NCBI GenBank assembly: GCA_009692985.1
Contig: SHYF01000107.1
Coordinates: forward strand, 1-6,141
Direction: 5' to 3'
DNA length: 6,141 bases
Source: Dehalococcoidia bacterium
Lineage (GTDB): Bacteria > Chloroflexota > Dehalococcoidia > Lucifugimonadales > SHYF01
Part shown: positions 4,597 through 6,141 of the stretch, in pieces
Position numbering within the stretch: position 1 is the first letter of the stretch
Layout of the letters: each line of letters opens with the position of its first letter
Translations under genes and position numbers: made by a program
The notes under the pieces: model-generated
What the model saw: the letters and a program-made list of their open reading frames with translations, nothing else
Database searches by the model: none
What the model was told of the DNA's origin: nothing

Positions 4597-5581
4597 ATGC
4601 AGGGCGGAAGTGATGTCCTACGGGCCTATTCGCAGGCGCTGGCCGACCTGGTGGAAAGGGTTGGGTCTGGGGTCGTAAGCATCAACTTTCAGCGCCAGGC
4701 ACCCCCGCGCCGTCGTGGTCATGAACCGTGACAGCTTCAGGGCTCCGCATCCGGGTTCGTCATTGCTCCCGACGGCTTTGTCCTGACCAATAGCCACGTT
4801 GCTCATGGGATGTCCCATCTGGACGTTGCCTTTCCTAACGGCCCTACCTATAGGGCCGAGGTGGTGGGCGACGACCCGGATACAGACATAGCTGTGCTGA
4901 AGGTGGGCGCGTCGGGACTTCCAATGCTTGAGCAAGGAAACTCAGATGCCATGCGGGTGGGTGAGCTTGTCATAGCCATTGGCAACCCATTCGGACTTCA
5001 AGCTACTGTCACCACCGGCGTTGTGAGCGCCCTTGGAATGTCCCTGCGCAGCCAGACCGGGCGGCTGATAGACAATGTAATTCAGACGGATGCGGCGCTG
5101 AACCCCGGAAGCAGCGAGGGGCCGCTGGTCAACGCCCTGGGCTAGGTCATGGGCATGAACACGGCAATAATCCAGCATGCTCAAGGGATATGCTTTGCCA
5201 TCCCAATCAACACGGCCAAGTGGGTGAGCGCGGCTCTGATAAAGCAGGGACACGTTGGGCGGGGATACCTGGGCATCGCCGCCCAGACTGTGCATTTGCA
5301 GACCGCCAACGGGCAGGGGCAGCTTGGCTATGGAGTGGACGGCCAGGAGAACGGCGTGCTCATCTCTGCCGTGGCGTCGGGCGGCCCAGCGGAGAAGGCG
5401 GGCATCCAGCAGGGCGACCTCCTCATCCAGCTCGATGGACAGCCAGACTCCCACCATAGACCACGTCCATAGGCTGCTGACGGGCGAAAGCGTGGGCAAG
5501 GAGATGAGGTTTGCCGCGCTGCGCCGGGGCCAGCGATTTGAGGGGTGGGTGACGCAGGTAGATTCGCCGCCGGGGTTTTAG
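4597..5581 (+). pseudogene. HtrA/DegP-type trypsin-like serine protease with PDZ domain, disrupted
   Basis: HtrA proteases degrade or refold misfolded envelope proteins. The intact reading would run from ATG 4597 (SD GGAG at 4585-4588) with LRAYSQALADLVERVGSGVV, through the protease domain, to a PDZ domain (GYLGIAA to GIQQGDLLIQLDGQP). It is broken three times: TGA at 4729-4731 before [23 protein letters not shown] at 5143-5145 in place of the usual charged or polar residue in LVNxxGxVxGMN, and a frameshift (net one extra base) in about 5446-5452, after which TIDHVHRLLTGES reads in another frame to TAG 5579-5581. The catalytic His (4795-4797), Asp (4885-4887) and Ser (5113-5115) codons survive. 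The active-site motif GNSGGPL has become GSSEGPL, however, a change expected to harm the oxyanion hole. No N-terminal transmembrane helix is seen. Repeat copy 2 ends 16 bp before the ATG, probably cutting it off from upstream transcription signals. An internal ATG at 4810 could yield only a fragment lacking the catalytic His. Confidence 0.85.
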
Positions 5582-5856
5582 GGCGGGGGAAGGCCCTGGG
5601 CGTCTTTCGGCAGGTGGCGGTTCGCACCTAGCGGCTGTTCGAACCTGATAAACTCTCCCAATGTAAAGGATGCCTCATACTCTCTCTGGTATCCTCCCCC
5701 CAATCCTTCATTCTCATGAATATTACCATCGTCCGGCGGGACTCGCCACCCACTCCTCCCCCAGACCGCAGCGCCCCGCCTAAATTGTGAGTATGTCCAT
5801 TTGCCACTATGCCATTATGCCGATGTGTCCGCTTGCCCCTACGCCCACTCTGCTTC

Positions 5857-5885
5857 GTGACACCTGCATCGTGATAAAATATCCT
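5857..5885 (+). promoter_or_regulatory. Candidate fumC promoter
   Basis: GTGACA (5857-5862, 5 of 6 to the -35 consensus), a 17-bp spacer and TATCCT (5880-5885, 4 of 6) form a plausible sigma-70 promoter. An overlapping alternative is the extended -10 TGATAAAAT (5872-5880) without a good -35. Either would start transcription about 40-50 nt before the fumC ATG. Confidence 0.4.
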
Positions 5886-5887
5886 CA

Positions 5888-5899
5888 AGCGCGCGCGCT
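5888..5899. repeat. 12-bp GC-alternating palindrome in fumC leader
   Basis: AGCGCGCGCGCT is a perfect palindrome located at or just after the predicted fumC transcription start, about 38 nt before the ATG. It could be a protein-binding site or simply a low-complexity CG run; nothing further supports an operator. Confidence 0.35.
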
Positions 5900-5936
5900 C
5901 CAAACCTAACATCCTAAGTATTACGGAGGGAGTTCC

Positions 5937-6141
5937 ATGACCACCACAGGCAAGACACGTACCGAACACGACTCCATGGGAGACATGCAGGTCCCCGCAG
6001 ACGCCTACTACGGCGCTTCTACAATGCGGGCCGTACTGAACTTCCCCATCAGCGACCTTCGGTTTCCCAGGGAGTTCAATCAGGCCCTGGCCACCATAAA
6101 GCTGGTTGCCGCCCAGGTGAACGTGGAGCTAGGGCTTCTTG
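5937..6141 (+). CDS. fumC: Class II fumarate hydratase, N-terminal part (cut by window edge)
   Basis: Class II fumarase interconverts fumarate and L-malate in the TCA cycle without an iron-sulfur cluster. The 68 visible residues match the family N-terminus: [20 protein letters not shown], then [19 protein letters not shown] and a helix ending [12 protein letters not shown]. The DSMG and ELGLL elements fit fumarase better than the related aspartate ammonia-lyase, but that enzyme shares VPADAYYG and the active-site loop lies outside the window, so some ambiguity remains. The start at ATG 5937 is well supported by GGAGGG (5925-5930). The gene has its own probable promoter and appears unconnected to the jag operon. 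Confidence 0.87.
   Translation, partial: MTTTGKTRTEHDSMGDMQVPADAYYGASTMRAVLNFPISDLRFPREFNQALATIKLVAAQVNVELGLL

Larger units (their letters stand above)
5582..5936. other. Intergenic region between htrA pseudogene and fumC
   Basis: These 355 bp hold no convincing gene on either strand. A 113-codon minus-strand reading frame (5628-5969) has no recognisable motif and runs into fumC. The region contains small hairpins just after the pseudogene (AGGTG/CACCT at 5612-5616/5625-5629 and GGTTCG/CGAACC at 5619-5624/5640-5645), neither followed by a T-tract. It also contains a pyrimidine-rich stretch (about 5660-5720) and, at the right end, the candidate fumC promoter and leader. Confidence 0.6.

Noticed and set aside
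36..5145. Stop-codon reassignment (TGA as Arg or TAG as a sense codon) to explain the interrupted hpf and htrA frames
   Set aside because: TGA is a genuine stop for rnpA and yidD, and TAG for rpmH, the lipoprotein, yidC and jag. The htrA frame also has a frameshift, which recoding would not explain.
5628..5969. A 113-codon minus-strand frame in the region before fumC
   Set aside because: It shows no motif, is Gly/Arg/His-rich, and overlaps the fumC promoter, SD and first codons.

Overview
The window is a bacterial chromosome segment, GC-rich by eye. It carries the conserved rpmH-rnpA-yidD-yidC-jag block on the + strand, with a divergent hpf gene on the left and the start of a class II fumarase gene on the right. 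I infer a Chloroflexota-type organism, possibly Dehalococcoidia/SAR202-like. The reasons are a short YidC with no large periplasmic domain, a compact Jag, a beta-propeller lipoprotein between yidD and yidC, and an HtrA-type protease gene after jag. This taxonomy rests on gene order and protein style only and has moderate-to-low confidence.

Layout. Positions 1-443 (minus strand) encode a long-type ribosome hibernation factor. It is cut by an in-frame TGA just before its conserved C-terminal motif, which is still readable beyond the stop. A consensus sigma-70 promoter (TTGACA, 17 bp, TATAAT; 634-662) faces right into rpmH (692-829). Next come rnpA (conserved N-terminus present but no ordinary start codon), yidD (ATGA overlap with rnpA) and an eight-repeat beta-propeller lipoprotein (1608-2702). 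After a repeat element lie yidC (2874-3803) and jag (3697-4344). The last two overlap by 107 nt, and the overlap encodes an arginine-rich YidC tail. A second copy of the repeat (4413-4580) follows jag and ends 16 bp before the start of an htrA-like gene. That gene (4597-5581) is a pseudogene with two in-frame stops and one frameshift. A 355-bp intergenic region with a candidate promoter then leads to fumC (5937 to the window edge).

Function. The central genes make ribosomal protein L34, the RNase P protein, two membrane-protein-insertion factors (YidD, YidC) and an RNA-binding partner (Jag/KhpB), a classic translation and membrane biogenesis cluster. The lipoprotein is probably exported and anchored outside the membrane, but its job is unknown.

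Notable features. Two diverged, same-orientation copies of a 148-168 bp palindrome-rich, MITE-like element bracket yidC-jag. Copy 1 carries a terminator-like hairpin inside the presumed operon. Three genes in about 5.6 kb (hpf, rnpA, htrA) show start, stop or frame defects, which means either local gene decay or consensus errors. I see no CRISPR, tRNA, rRNA or complete transposase gene, and no convincing new multi-gene system.
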